From Chitinophagaceae bacterium (GTDB lineage Bacteria; Bacteroidota; Bacteroidia; Chitinophagales; Chitinophagaceae): 33,518 nt of DNA. This document shows, in pieces, positions 14,825 through 22,839 of this stretch. The stretch is from positions 1-33,518 of the forward strand of contig CANFKE010000045.1 in assembly GCA_947447465.1 (NCBI GenBank), given 5' to 3'. The position numbers and the translations under genes were made by a program. Position 1 is the first letter of the stretch. Every line of letters starts with the position of its first letter. The notes under the pieces were generated by a model. It was not told the DNA's origin. It ran no database searches and was given only the letters and a program-made list of their open reading frames with translations.

Positions 14825-16930
14825 ATGAAAAAAAAACACACTCCCAAACCCACCTCAGCATCAAATGAACCTGATGACAAGCATACTACTGCCTCACATG
14901 AACTAGTAACAGAATCGACTGCTGCAGAAAAAAAAACAATACTATCTGACTCTATTTTAAAGAAAATCTTTCTCTTCTCTATCATTGGCATGTTGCTCAC
15001 TGTTTGGTTCAGTGGATTTAATTGTGGTTTTCACTGCGATGAAATGGACATGAACAACTATGGTAAGGCTAACTATGCCTACTATATGAGTGGAGGTAAG
15101 GATAAGAGTTTCATGGGCAGTAAGCAGGAAGGAGCAGAAGTAGATTCCCTGCTCAGGTATTACGGTAGTGCTTTTGAACTGATTGCCGTAGGAGTAAATA
15201 AGGTGAGTGGAATGGATAAGGGCATGCATGAATTTGACTCTCGTCATTTTATCAATCAGATATTCGGCATCCTGGCCATACTATTTGCGGGTCTTACCGC
15301 CAGAAAGATTGCAGGTTGGAGGGCTGCGATATTTACCTCCTGGCTACTCTTCCTCACCCCTTCATTTTTCGGGCATATCTTATTTAATACTAAGGATATT
15401 CCATTTTGTGCCGGGTATATAGCTACCATATACTTCATGATAGAATTTCTGGAACAACTACCTGCCCCATCATGGGAGTCAACAATTGGTATAATGATAT
15501 CATTCGCCTTTGCCACCAATACCCGTATTGTCGGAGTGTTACTGATTGCATATCTGGGCATGTTTACAATATTATACCTGTTGGTCAACAAACCATTGAT
15601 GAGCCAAACGATCAAAAACAGCAAGGATATACTGATCAAATATCTTACCATTGGTGGTGGTGGATTCCTGATAGTGGTGCTTACCTGGCCATATCTGTTA
15701 CAGAACCCGGTGAAGAACTTTTTCACCGCACTGGGGATATCCAGTAAGTTCCCAATGAAGGTGAACATCAATTTTGAAGGCAATGCTATTAATTCGCTGC
15801 ATGTACCTATCGGCTATATACCTAAGTATATGTTAGTTACCATTCCTATATTCATTCTACTCAGCCTACTTATCGGATCTGCCCTATTTCTCAAAAGAAT
15901 GAGAGAGTATGATTGGAAAGTCGGTTTTTTATTGCTGGTAGCCACTTTCTTCCCTGTCATCTATGCTATAGCGAGCCATGCAGCGTTGTATTCCGGTTGG
16001 AGGCATTTCCTTTTCATTTACCCAGGCATTTGTCTAATAGCGGGCATAGGACTGAGTGAAATAACCAAATTCCTGAAGAAAACGTCCCTTCAGATAGCAT
16101 TTGTAGTGCTTTGCATTATTGGCATGTTCAAACCAATAACCTGGTGTATCAAGAACCATCCTTATGAATATACCTACTTCAATGAATTTGTTGGCGGATT
16201 CAACAAGGCATTCTATGCCTATGACAGTGATTACTGGGAAATAACTATGCGTAAAGCAGTTGACAAGATGATGGCCAATGAACCTATAGAGCAATCTAAA
16301 GACACTGTGGCGATCTCTACAAATGCCAGCGCTTTTGTAAAATACTACATCAACCGCCACTACCCTAAGGCTAAGATCAAGATAGTACAGTCGGGTTATA
16401 CCATGCGCAATTCCAACTTCTGGACCTATGGTGTATTCAATTCATTGTTCGTAAAGCCTGATTATCTGGAAAATTATTTCCCACCTCCCTATGTATATTC
16501 TGAAAACATAGACGAGATACCTGTGACCGTAATACTTAAAGATACAGCTCGACTGGACTGGAGAGCTGCACTGGCATTAAAAATTGCACAACATACATTG
16601 GCAGACTCACTCTACAGTGCATATATAAAGACCACTAAAGATGACAATGTGGGACTATATGCCTATATGGCTGTAGCTAAGGGGTCGCTCAATAAAAATG
16701 ATGATGCTATAAAACTGGCCAACAAATCGCTGGAATATCACTTATCTCCCCTACTTGACTATAATGCCTATTGCGCACTGGGTATAGCACACGCTAATAA
16801 ATCTGAATGGAAGGTGAGTATCGATGATCTGCAGAAAGCTATGAACATTATGCCTAAAGAAAGTGCAGCAAAAGATATAATGAGACAAGTGCTGGCAGCA
16901 CAACGTCAAAGCGTTATCCAAAAACAGTAA
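14825..16930 (+). CDS. GT39-type membrane glycosyltransferase with C-terminal TPRs
   Basis: A 701-residue protein from the ATG at 14825; the frame also opens at a TTG at 14777, which I reject because it adds a polar stretch with no support. A charged cytosolic leader (about 40 residues, Lys/Thr/Ser-rich) precedes the first helix. The first periplasmic loop has an acidic pair (GFHCDEMDMNNYG), as in ArnT/PMT enzymes that use polyprenyl-phosphate sugars, and FFGHILFNTKDIPFCAG matches the second family motif. About ten helices follow, then a soluble region ending in two TPR-like repeats (about 610-690). It probably transfers a sugar to protein or lipid on the periplasmic side; donor and acceptor are unknown. 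Confidence 0.8.
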   Translation: MKKKHTPKPTSASNEPDDKHTTASHELVTESTAAEKKTILSDSILKKIFLFSIIGMLLTVWFSGFNCGFHCDEMDMNNYGKANYAYYMSGGKDKSFMGSKQEGAEVDSLLRYYGSAFELIAVGVNKVSGMDKGMHEFDSRHFINQIFGILAILFAGLTARKIAGWRAAIFTSWLLFLTPSFFGHILFNTKDIPFCAGYIATIYFMIEFLEQLPAPSWESTIGIMISFAFATNTRIVGVLLIAYLGMFTILYLLVNKPLMSQTIKNSKDILIKYLTIGGGGFLIVVLTWPYLLQNPVKNFFTALGISSKFPMKVNINFEGNAINSLHVPIGYIPKYMLVTIPIFILLSLLIGSALFLKRMREYDWKVGFLLLVATFFPVIYAIASHAALYSGWRHFLFIYPGICLIAGIGLSEITKFLKKTSLQIAFVVLCIIGMFKPITWCIKNHPYEYTYFNEFVGGFNKAFYAYDSDYWEITMRKAVDKMMANEPIEQSKDTVAISTNASAFVKYYINRHYPKAKIKIVQSGYTMRNSNFWTYGVFNSLFVKPDYLENYFPPPYVYSENIDEIPVTVILKDTARLDWRAALALKIAQHTLADSLYSAYIKTTKDDNVGLYAYMAVAKGSLNKNDDAIKLANKSLEYHLSPLLDYNAYCALGIAHANKSEWKVSIDDLQKAMNIMPKESAAKDIMRQVLAAQRQSVIQKQ

Positions 16931-16944
16931 ACAACAATATTCTT

Positions 16945-16966
16945 GCCCGATTCATTAATTTCGGGC
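16945..16966 (+). promoter_or_regulatory. GCCCGA-N10-TCGGGC hairpin before the methyltransferase start
   Basis: Six-base perfect GC-rich arms at 16945-16950 and 16961-16966 with a 10-base AT-rich loop. It lies 14 bases after the glycosyltransferase stop and 5 bases before the first possible TTG start of the next gene. It lacks a U-tract (CTTAATTG follows), so it may be a weak terminator or a structure that limits translation of the downstream gene. Confidence 0.4.
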
Positions 16967-16971
16967 CTTAA

Positions 16972-18339
16972 TTGATCAATTTGAAATTACCGGAACAGCT
17001 ACTTCAAGACCTACGCTCTGTAAAGGGCTTTGATGAACTTTCATTCCAAAAGGCGCATCAAGAGCCTGTAACCACCTCAGTGAGATTACATCCGCTAAAG
17101 AAGTCGGGTGCTGACATTGCAGGTGATCAGATACCGTGGAATAGCAATGGTCTGTACCTGGCTGAGCGGCCGGTCTTTACACTTGACCCTGCGTTTCATG
17201 GTGGTGCCTATTATGTTCAGGAAGCATCATCTATGTTCCTTGAGCATGTATGGAAAAGTGCCGTTACGGATACCGAAGGATTAAGAGTTCTGGACCTTTG
17301 TGCGGCTCCGGGTGGCAAATCAACACTTATAGCTTCATTACTCACTCCGAACAGCCTGCTCATATCCAATGAAGTCATCAGATCGAGAGCTACTATCCTT
17401 GAAGAAAATATAGTACGATGGGGCTATACCAATAATTGGGTGACGTGCAATGACCCGAGAGACTTTACTAAACTGGGTGGCTACTTCGATGTCATCGTAA
17501 TTGATGCTCCCTGCAGCGGATCCGGTCTTTTCAGAAAAGACCAGAATGCGCTGCGCGACTGGACACAGGCTAATGTTGAGCTGTGCAGTGCGCGTCAACA
17601 GCGAATACTAACAGACATATGGCCTTCACTCAAAGAAAACGGATTGATCATTTATGCAACCTGCTCATTCTCTCCTCAAGAGGACGAGGCAATACTGGAT
17701 TGGATCGCCGGAACATACTCAACTGAAAGCGTACAAGTAGATATCAAAGAAGATTGGGGTATTGTAGCCACACAATCGCCTGAACATAAAATGCATGGCT
17801 ATCGTTTTTTTCCAGGCAAAGCTAAAGGTGAGGGCTTTTTTATATCTGCGATCAGAAAGAAAGAAATACCCTCCACCTTATTTCTGCACAGGTTCAAGCC
17901 ACAGAATATGTCTAAGATACAACAGCAGGCCGGTCATTTGCTTGCTATTGATAGTGTACAATATATTCAACATGACAAGGAGTCTTACAATGCCATAGCT
18001 GCTGCACATGAAGGTGACTGGCTGCTGCTGCAAAAGCTATTTTACTTCAGACGAGTGGGACTTCCATTAGGTTCACCATCCGTAAAAGACTGGATACCTG
18101 CACACGATGTAGCATTAAGTACAGACGCATCTCCCGATTTGCCTGCAATAGATGTGACCCGCGAACAGGCATTGAAGTTTCTGAAAAGAGAAGATATGAA
18201 CCTTGAAAGTGACAGCAGAGGATGGCAGATCATTAAATTTAACAACCTGGGGCTGGGGTGGATAAAATCACTGCAGAACCGCGCCAACAACCACCTGCCC
18301 AAGAATTGGCGTATAAGAATGGATATACCGGAATCGTAA
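16972..18339 (+). CDS. RsmB/NOP family rRNA (cytosine-5) methyltransferase, RsmF-like
   Basis: A 455-residue SAM-dependent methyltransferase. The SAM-binding motif LDLCAAPGGKST (108-118) and the two catalytic cysteines C181 (VIDAPCSGSG) and C231 (IIYATCSFSPQ) are present, as in m5C methyltransferases of rRNA. A C-terminal extension of about 170 residues with the RGWQIIKFNNLGLGWIK segment resembles the RsmF RNA-binding tail. An in-frame TAA at 16969 sits just before the first candidate codon, and the first in-frame ATG is at about codon 88 inside the fold, so translation must begin at a non-ATG codon: TTG at 16972 or TTG at 16981 (giving a start close to LKLPEQLLQ). Confidence 0.9.
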   Translation: MINLKLPEQLLQDLRSVKGFDELSFQKAHQEPVTTSVRLHPLKKSGADIAGDQIPWNSNGLYLAERPVFTLDPAFHGGAYYVQEASSMFLEHVWKSAVTDTEGLRVLDLCAAPGGKSTLIASLLTPNSLLISNEVIRSRATILEENIVRWGYTNNWVTCNDPRDFTKLGGYFDVIVIDAPCSGSGLFRKDQNALRDWTQANVELCSARQQRILTDIWPSLKENGLIIYATCSFSPQEDEAILDWIAGTYSTESVQVDIKEDWGIVATQSPEHKMHGYRFFPGKAKGEGFFISAIRKKEIPSTLFLHRFKPQNMSKIQQQAGHLLAIDSVQYIQHDKESYNAIAAAHEGDWLLLQKLFYFRRVGLPLGSPSVKDWIPAHDVALSTDASPDLPAIDVTREQALKFLKREDMNLESDSRGWQIIKFNNLGLGWIKSLQNRANNHLPKNWRIRMDIPES

Positions 18340-18387
18340 CTACTTGTGAAGGAAGTTAAAAAGGGCATAGTTTTTGTATTTTACTCG

Positions 18388-18395
18388 TAAATTTG
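18388..18395 (+). promoter_or_regulatory. -7 box (TAAATTTG) of the LysM gene
   Basis: TAAATTTG matches the consensus exactly and lies 8 bases before the ATG at 18404. It overlaps the in-frame upstream TTG extension, which argues that the ATG at 18404 is the true start. A TTG occurs upstream but only 11 bases away, too close for a standard -33. Confidence 0.45.
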
Positions 18396-18403
18396 CAGTC
18401 TGT

Positions 18404-19264
18404 ATGTTAAGATATTTAATGTTGTTTATATATTCATTGATTGCCGTACAATCAATGGCCCAGAATTCTGATAGTCTGATAGCTAACAGAAAGGGAGCGG
18501 GTCTTGTCATCACTTATCGCCTGAAAGCAGGAGAAAGTGTTGCGATGATCGCGAACCGATTCTATGCTCCTCAGGATAAAATTGAAAGCCTGAGCATGGT
18601 AGATGGCAGAAAGAAACTACCCGTAGGCACTACATTATATATACCTGTAAGTCCGGAGAACTTTACTGCCAGCAAAGAGAAAGCAGGATTACAACATCAG
18701 CAAGAGCTCTATTTTCGTGTAGGAGAGAGAGATGATCTTGCATTAGTGAGTATGTATGCCGGTGTAAAAAAACAAGATATAGTGCTATGGAATGGCATGC
18801 GCGGCAACTCTCTGAAACAAGGTCAGGCTGTGTTTATTGGCTGGTTGAAGATAGTTCAGAAAGATAGCATCACTATGGCCGATGGTATTGCCTACCCTTC
18901 AAGAAAAGGACGTGTAGTGAACAATGACACCGGTCGTCATGCGTTTGGAGAGTTGGATAGCCTGTATAATGTACAGACAAGAAACGGCACGAATGTACTT
19001 AATGAAAAAGGTACTGCTGTATTCTTTGAAAAGGGTGGCAGCAATAAGATATACTTTGCATTTCATAGTACTACACCACGTGGTGCCATCATTAAAGTTA
19101 CCAACCCGGGCACAGGAAAGACCATCTATGCTAAAGTCTTAGGCCCTGTTCCTGATACCAAGCAATACGCTAATGCAGTAATAGGCATCAGCAGTGCGGC
19201 AAAGGAAGCCTTAGGCATCACTGAAGATAAGGCCTGGTGCGAACTGACTTACTTCCCTAACTGA
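18404..19264 (+). CDS. Exported LysM protein with C-terminal double-psi beta-barrel domain
   Basis: A 286-residue protein: signal peptide (1-20, ending SMAQ), a first LysM domain at about 37-82 (ITYRLKAGESVAMIANRFYA … GTTLYIPV), a second LysM-like unit at about 100-145 (LYFRVGERDDLALVSMYAGV), and a C-terminal domain at about 185-286 containing AFHSTTPRGAIIKVTNPGTG and YAKVLGPVPD, which resembles the RlpA/DPBB fold. LysM binds peptidoglycan, so a periplasmic cell-wall role is likely. The catalytic aspartate and histidine of lytic enzymes such as MltA cannot be assigned with confidence. The frame extends to a TTG at 18374, which falls inside the promoter. Confidence 0.8.
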   Translation: MLRYLMLFIYSLIAVQSMAQNSDSLIANRKGAGLVITYRLKAGESVAMIANRFYAPQDKIESLSMVDGRKKLPVGTTLYIPVSPENFTASKEKAGLQHQQELYFRVGERDDLALVSMYAGVKKQDIVLWNGMRGNSLKQGQAVFIGWLKIVQKDSITMADGIAYPSRKGRVVNNDTGRHAFGELDSLYNVQTRNGTNVLNEKGTAVFFEKGGSNKIYFAFHSTTPRGAIIKVTNPGTGKTIYAKVLGPVPDTKQYANAVIGISSAAKEALGITEDKAWCELTYFPN

Positions 19265-19282
19265 TAGCATCATTCAACCTGT

Positions 19283-19304
19283 TTTCAGAACATAAGTTCT
19301 GAAA
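19283..19304. terminator. Hairpin between the LysM and GT9 genes
   Basis: TTTCAGAAC (19283-19291) pairs perfectly with GTTCTGAAA (19296-19304) over an ATAA loop, 18 bases after the LysM gene stop. The downstream T-run is poor (CTCAGATTTTC), so it is a weak terminator or mRNA 3'-end structure. Confidence 0.45.
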
Positions 19305-19353
19305 CTCAGATTTTCACCTGCCCGCTGCAGGAAAGCTTTTAACCTTTTAATTA

Positions 19354-20382
19354 ATGAAGGTTCTCATTATCCGTTTTTCATCTATCGGCGATATAGTTCT
19401 GACAACACCTGTAGTGCGTTGCCTGAAACAACAGCGCCCTGAAGTAAAGGTCCATTACCTGACCAAGGCGTCTTTCATGCCTATACTAAGTAATAACCCT
19501 TACATTGATAAGCTTCATCTTTTTGGTGACGACCTGAATAAAGTAATAGAAGAACTGAAGGCAGAAGAGTTTGATTTTGTTATTGACCTGCATAAAAATC
19601 TACGGACCACAAAAGTCAAAAAAGCACTTGATGTCCCGTCTGAAGCATACCCAAAGCTGAATATCAAGAAGTGGTTGCTTACCAATTTCAAGTTAGACCT
19701 GATGCCGGATAAGAGCATTGTAGAACGTTATTTTGAGCCTGCAGGAGAGATAAAGGTGCATAATGATGGCAAAGGGCTAGACCACTTCACCCCTGAAAAT
19801 GCAAAGCTTAAGAATGATGATATACCTATGGGTCATTGGGGCGGCTATGTAGGGTGCGTCATTGGTGGTTCATTCAACACTAAAAAATTACCTGTTGCCC
19901 AATGGAAGAAATTTTGCGAGACTGTACCCTACCCTGTTATACTCTTGGGCGGTCCTGAAGACCGCGAAGAGGGCCAGCTCATTGCAGAACAAGACCCTAT
20001 AAAGATCTATAATTCCTGCGGCAAATTCAACCTGAACGAATCGGCAGAACTGGTAAAGCATGCTCATGTAATTGTAAGTAATGACACCGGTCTTATGCAC
20101 ATTGCTGCTGCCTATCAAAAACCTATCATATCACTTTGGGGTAATACATCACCCGAAATGGGTATGTTCCCTTACTATGGGTACAACAATCTTAAAGAAC
20201 GCATTGCACCGCAATCTGTGATCATCGAGAACAAGTCATTGGGCTGCCATCCCTGCAGTAAGATCGGGTATAACAAGTGTCCAAAGAAACATTTTAAATG
20301 TATGAATGATCTGGACATGACACTGGTGAGCGAGCATGTGGTGAAGCAATGGAACATTGCAGTACAAGCTCTACAACAATAG
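19354..20382 (+). CDS. Glycosyltransferase family 9 (heptosyltransferase-like)
   Basis: A 342-residue GT-B enzyme. It opens with IIRFSSIGDIVLTTPVVRCL, the standard N-terminus of LPS heptosyltransferases, and has the donor-binding segment VSNDTGLMHIAAA (about 240-252) followed by PIISLWGNTSPEMG. It should add a sugar to the LPS core from an ADP- or nucleotide-sugar on the cytosolic face. A C-terminal cysteine cluster C298-x2-C301-x7-C309-x6-C316 is present, possibly a zinc site. It converges on the SDR gene with a 43-base gap that shows no good terminator. The preceding hairpin suggests its own transcript. Confidence 0.88.
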   Translation: MKVLIIRFSSIGDIVLTTPVVRCLKQQRPEVKVHYLTKASFMPILSNNPYIDKLHLFGDDLNKVIEELKAEEFDFVIDLHKNLRTTKVKKALDVPSEAYPKLNIKKWLLTNFKLDLMPDKSIVERYFEPAGEIKVHNDGKGLDHFTPENAKLKNDDIPMGHWGGYVGCVIGGSFNTKKLPVAQWKKFCETVPYPVILLGGPEDREEGQLIAEQDPIKIYNSCGKFNLNESAELVKHAHVIVSNDTGLMHIAAAYQKPIISLWGNTSPEMGMFPYYGYNNLKERIAPQSVIIENKSLGCHPCSKIGYNKCPKKHFKCMNDLDMTLVSEHVVKQWNIAVQALQQ

Positions 20383-20425
20383 TTTCAGACAAATCATTAT
20401 CAAGGAAAGTTCAGATCTTCAGGTC

Positions 20426-21301
20426 TTACGACTTCATGACCTCTCTCATATATGAATCTATATTTCCGTACAGGAACTCAGGATATTCATTGCTGAACTT
20501 AGATTTGACGAATCCGCCCAATAACGGACGTGCAGCAGGCTGTGCTAACTGAGCAGTACTCATCGGGATCAGATCATATTCAGCATCAGGGAAGTAAGCT
20601 AATACACGCAGTGCTAATTCTACCCTGTTCAGATAGTCGGTGCTGGCAATATGGTAGATACCTTCTTTATTATCTCTCAGCAAAACGAACATAGCACGGG
20701 CAATGTCCCAGGCATTGGCAGGAGAAGCATATTGATCGTACGGCAGCTTTAATGTAAGTTTTTGCTTATTCTTTGCCTGATCTATGATACGCGCAATAAA
20801 ATTCTTACCACGCACTTCATTTCCATATACATTGGTAACCCTCAATACCAGTGCACCAACTATTTCAGACAATACTTTTTCTTCACCTTCTAACTTGTGG
20901 CAGGCATAAACACTAAGCGGATTCACAGGAGCATCTTCTCTGTACGGGCCATTATGACCATCAAAAACATAGTCAGTAGATATATATACCATGCGGGCAT
21001 TGCACTGCTTTGCCAGGGCTATGAGATTAATGGTACTCTGCACTGTCTTGTCATAACTCTCCTGAACATTAGCCTCACAGTAGTCCACATGAGTGAGCGC
21101 ACCGCAGTGCACGATAACATCCGGAGCAAATGCTACCACATCAAAGTTCTTCTCATCAGCAGGATTGAGCGTATCATAATATACAGTTCCATCAACAGGA
21201 TATGAAAAATAAGAACCAACTGCGGTCCAGCCCATTTCTGTAAAATGCTTGAGGCAGTTACCACCTACCAATCCTGATGCTCCTGAGATGAATACTTTCA
21301 T
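20426..21301 (-). CDS. SDR-family NAD(P)-dependent sugar nucleotide oxidoreductase, RmlD-like
   Basis: A 291-residue extended-SDR protein. The Rossmann motif GASGLVG (7-13), the STDYVFDG segment (108-115) and the catalytic Y132-x3-K136 are present, in the order typical of dTDP-4-dehydrorhamnose reductase and its relatives. It probably reduces a keto-sugar nucleotide, but the rmlABC partners are not in the window, so the specific substrate is not assignable. The start is secure because the first beta strand begins at residue 2. A near-consensus promoter ends 4 bases before the ATG. It converges on the GT9 gene. Confidence 0.82.
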   Translation of the reverse strand: MKVFISGASGLVGGNCLKHFTEMGWTAVGSYFSYPVDGTVYYDTLNPADEKNFDVVAFAPDVIVHCGALTHVDYCEANVQESYDKTVQSTINLIALAKQCNARMVYISTDYVFDGHNGPYREDAPVNPLSVYACHKLEGEEKVLSEIVGALVLRVTNVYGNEVRGKNFIARIIDQAKNKQKLTLKLPYDQYASPANAWDIARAMFVLLRDNKEGIYHIASTDYLNRVELALRVLAYFPDAEYDLIPMSTAQLAQPAARPLLGGFVKSKFSNEYPEFLYGNIDSYMREVMKS

Positions 21302-21305
21302 GCGG

Positions 21306-21336
21306 TAAAAATAGGTTAATTGGCGAAAATGTTCAA
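21306..21336 (-). promoter_or_regulatory. Promoter of the RmlD-like gene (TTG-N20-TATTTTTA)
   Basis: On the minus strand TTG (complement of 21334-21336) is followed after 20 bases by TATTTTTA (complement of 21306-21313), one base from the TAnnTTTG consensus. The box ends 4 bases (CCGC) before the ATG at 21301. Confidence 0.5.
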
Positions 21337-21422
21337 GTATCTATTCAGGTAAAAAGAAACAAGTTCCCATACTCACAACTATGCTGAATGAACTTAAAGT
21401 GGTTGCACTTAGATAAATACGA

Positions 21423-21833
21423 TCAGTTACTATAATCAATAATGATATTATTGGTAACACTCTTTATACCATCATGCTCCAGCCTGATGTTCTCCAGGAA
21501 CATTCTCCCTTTTTTAAAATCAGCACTTTGTACATGCTCAATGATCCTGTCATCAAGTTTAGAGCCGGCTATAACAAATGGTCCCCAATATTTATTGTCT
21601 GACGACAACATAGAACATTTATACTCTACAACTTTCCACCCCGGAGCATCAACGACCAGATATGGGAATGCCAGTATCTCGGCAGAAGATATCTGCGGCC
21701 GAACTACTCTACCACTATCCAGATGATTACCTAAAATAGTTCCCAGTTTTACTTTGGGCACCACTGTATTGATCATCTGACCCGATGAAGACATTGTAAC
21801 AAACAATAGGGCTGCCGAGATCAGATATTTCAT
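21423..21833 (-). CDS. Small secreted protein resembling the GldM C-terminal domain
   Basis: A 136-residue protein with a signal peptide (about 1-18, ending SSSGQ). The mature part reads like one beta-sandwich domain: PKVKLGTILGNHLDSGRV, then the strand-turn ISSAEILAFPYLVVDAPGWKVVEYKCSML, and a final KGRMFLENIRLEHDGIKSVTNNIII. The last part parallels the 'G..v.FedIka.gpDG..r.l..I.f' ending of GldM/PorM C-terminal domains. If correct it is a stand-alone version of a T9SS periplasmic domain. I base this on recall of motif order, not an alignment. It has a good promoter and is divergent from bshB1. Confidence 0.6.
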   Translation of the reverse strand: MKYLISAALLFVTMSSSGQMINTVVPKVKLGTILGNHLDSGRVVRPQISSAEILAFPYLVVDAPGWKVVEYKCSMLSSDNKYWGPFVIAGSKLDDRIIEHVQSADFKKGRMFLENIRLEHDGIKSVTNNIIIDYSN

Positions 21834-21856
21834 TTACATCCGTTGTATAATCACAC

Positions 21857-21888
21857 CAAAACTACTAAAATAATTAGCTTTGAAGCAA
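21857..21888 (-). promoter_or_regulatory. Promoter of the GldM-C-like gene (TTG-N21-TAGTTTTG)
   Basis: On the minus strand TTG (complement of 21886-21888) is followed by 21 bases and TAGTTTTG (complement of 21857-21864), an exact TAnnTTTG match, 23 bases before the ATG at 21833. This is one of the two best promoter matches in the window. Confidence 0.6.
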
Positions 21889-21927
21889 TAGGTAGCACCT
21901 CAACAAGAGAAACGACCAATAGCACTA

Positions 21928-21961
21928 TTGATAGGACTACGCTTTTATGTAAGTATATTTG
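21928..21961 (+). promoter_or_regulatory. Candidate promoter of bshB1 (TTG-N23-TATATTTG)
   Basis: TATATTTG at 21954-21961 matches the -7 consensus, 38 bases before the bshB1 ATG. A TTG at 21928-21930 is 23 bases upstream, slightly longer than the usual 19-21. Confidence 0.5.
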
Positions 21962-21999
21962 CAGTCCAAATTTTCAGATGAGATCTGATAATACAGCTT

Positions 22000-22731
22000 A
22001 TGAAATTGCACATACTGGCTATTGCCGCCCATCCCGATGATATTGAACTTAGTGCTGCAGGTACCCTGCTGAAACACATTAATTCAGGTGATGCTGTTGG
22101 GATCATTGACCTTACAGAGGGCGAACTGGGCACACGCGGATCAGTGGCTGCCAGATATACCGAAGCCGCTAAAGCAGCTCAGCTAATGGGCGTTAAAGTG
22201 AGGCACAATGCACAGATGCCCGACGGCTTTTTCCGCAATGATGAGGAGAACCAGAGAAAACTGATCGCTTATATCCGCCATTATCGCCCCGAGATTGTTA
22301 TTGCCAATGCACTTGAAGACAGACATCCCGACCATGGAAAAGGTGGCAGACTGATAGCTGATGCTTGCTTTCTGTCGGGACTGCGAAAGATAGAGACTGA
22401 ATGGGAAGGGCAACCACAGGAAGCATGGCGCCCGAAACGTGTGTTTCATATGGTACAGGACAGACATCTGGAACCATCTCTGATAGTAGATATCTCTGAT
22501 ACGTTTGAGCAAAAGATGGAAGCGATCAAATGCTACACCAGCCAGTTTCATGACCCTAATTCTAATGAACCGCTAACTTATATCTCTACCGGCAATTTTC
22601 TGGAAACGATCAAATCACGTGATGCACTAGCCGGTAAGCGGATAGGTACTCAGTATGGTGAAGCTTTTGTTTGTGAAAATGTACCCGGTGTTGCTGACTT
22701 GAATAGCTTACTATTACCCAAACTGGCCTAG
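22000..22731 (+). CDS. bshB1: Bacillithiol biosynthesis deacetylase BshB1
   Basis: A 243-residue LmbE-like zinc enzyme that removes the acetyl group from GlcNAc-malate to give GlcN-malate, the second step of bacillithiol synthesis in the cytosol. Zinc ligands and catalytic residues are visible: AHPDD (H11, D13, D14) and RHPDH (108-112, with H109 and H112). The segments DLTEGELGTRGS and the C-terminal GKRIGTQYGEAF are typical of the BshB1 branch. bshA and bshC are not adjacent. A divergent promoter pair separates it from the GldM-C-like gene. Confidence 0.93.
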   Translation: MKLHILAIAAHPDDIELSAAGTLLKHINSGDAVGIIDLTEGELGTRGSVAARYTEAAKAAQLMGVKVRHNAQMPDGFFRNDEENQRKLIAYIRHYRPEIVIANALEDRHPDHGKGGRLIADACFLSGLRKIETEWEGQPQEAWRPKRVFHMVQDRHLEPSLIVDISDTFEQKMEAIKCYTSQFHDPNSNEPLTYISTGNFLETIKSRDALAGKRIGTQYGEAFVCENVPGVADLNSLLLPKLA

Positions 22732-22757
22732 TCTGTAATTGTTGAAATGAAAAACAA

Positions 22758-22777
22758 TATTGGGGTTTGCCCCAATA
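22758..22777 (+). terminator. Hairpin after bshB1
   Basis: TATTGGGG (22758-22765) pairs perfectly with CCCCAATA (22770-22777) around TTTG. There is no U-tract (AGAGATCG follows), so termination would be weak or rely on Rho. Confidence 0.45.
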
Positions 22778-22805
22778 AGAGATCGTATATACCTCATTGA
22801 GCCGA

Positions 22806-22835
22806 TTGTCTAATTGCCGAATTAAGGTAACTTTG
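22806..22835 (+). promoter_or_regulatory. Promoter of the RluD-type gene (TTG-N19-TAACTTTG)
   Basis: TTG at 22806-22808, a 19-base spacer, and TAACTTTG at 22828-22835 form a full match to the Bacteroidota sigma-ABfr consensus. The box ends 4 bases (CCGC) before the ATG at 22840, so the transcript is probably leaderless. Confidence 0.65.
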
Positions 22836-22839
22836 CCGC

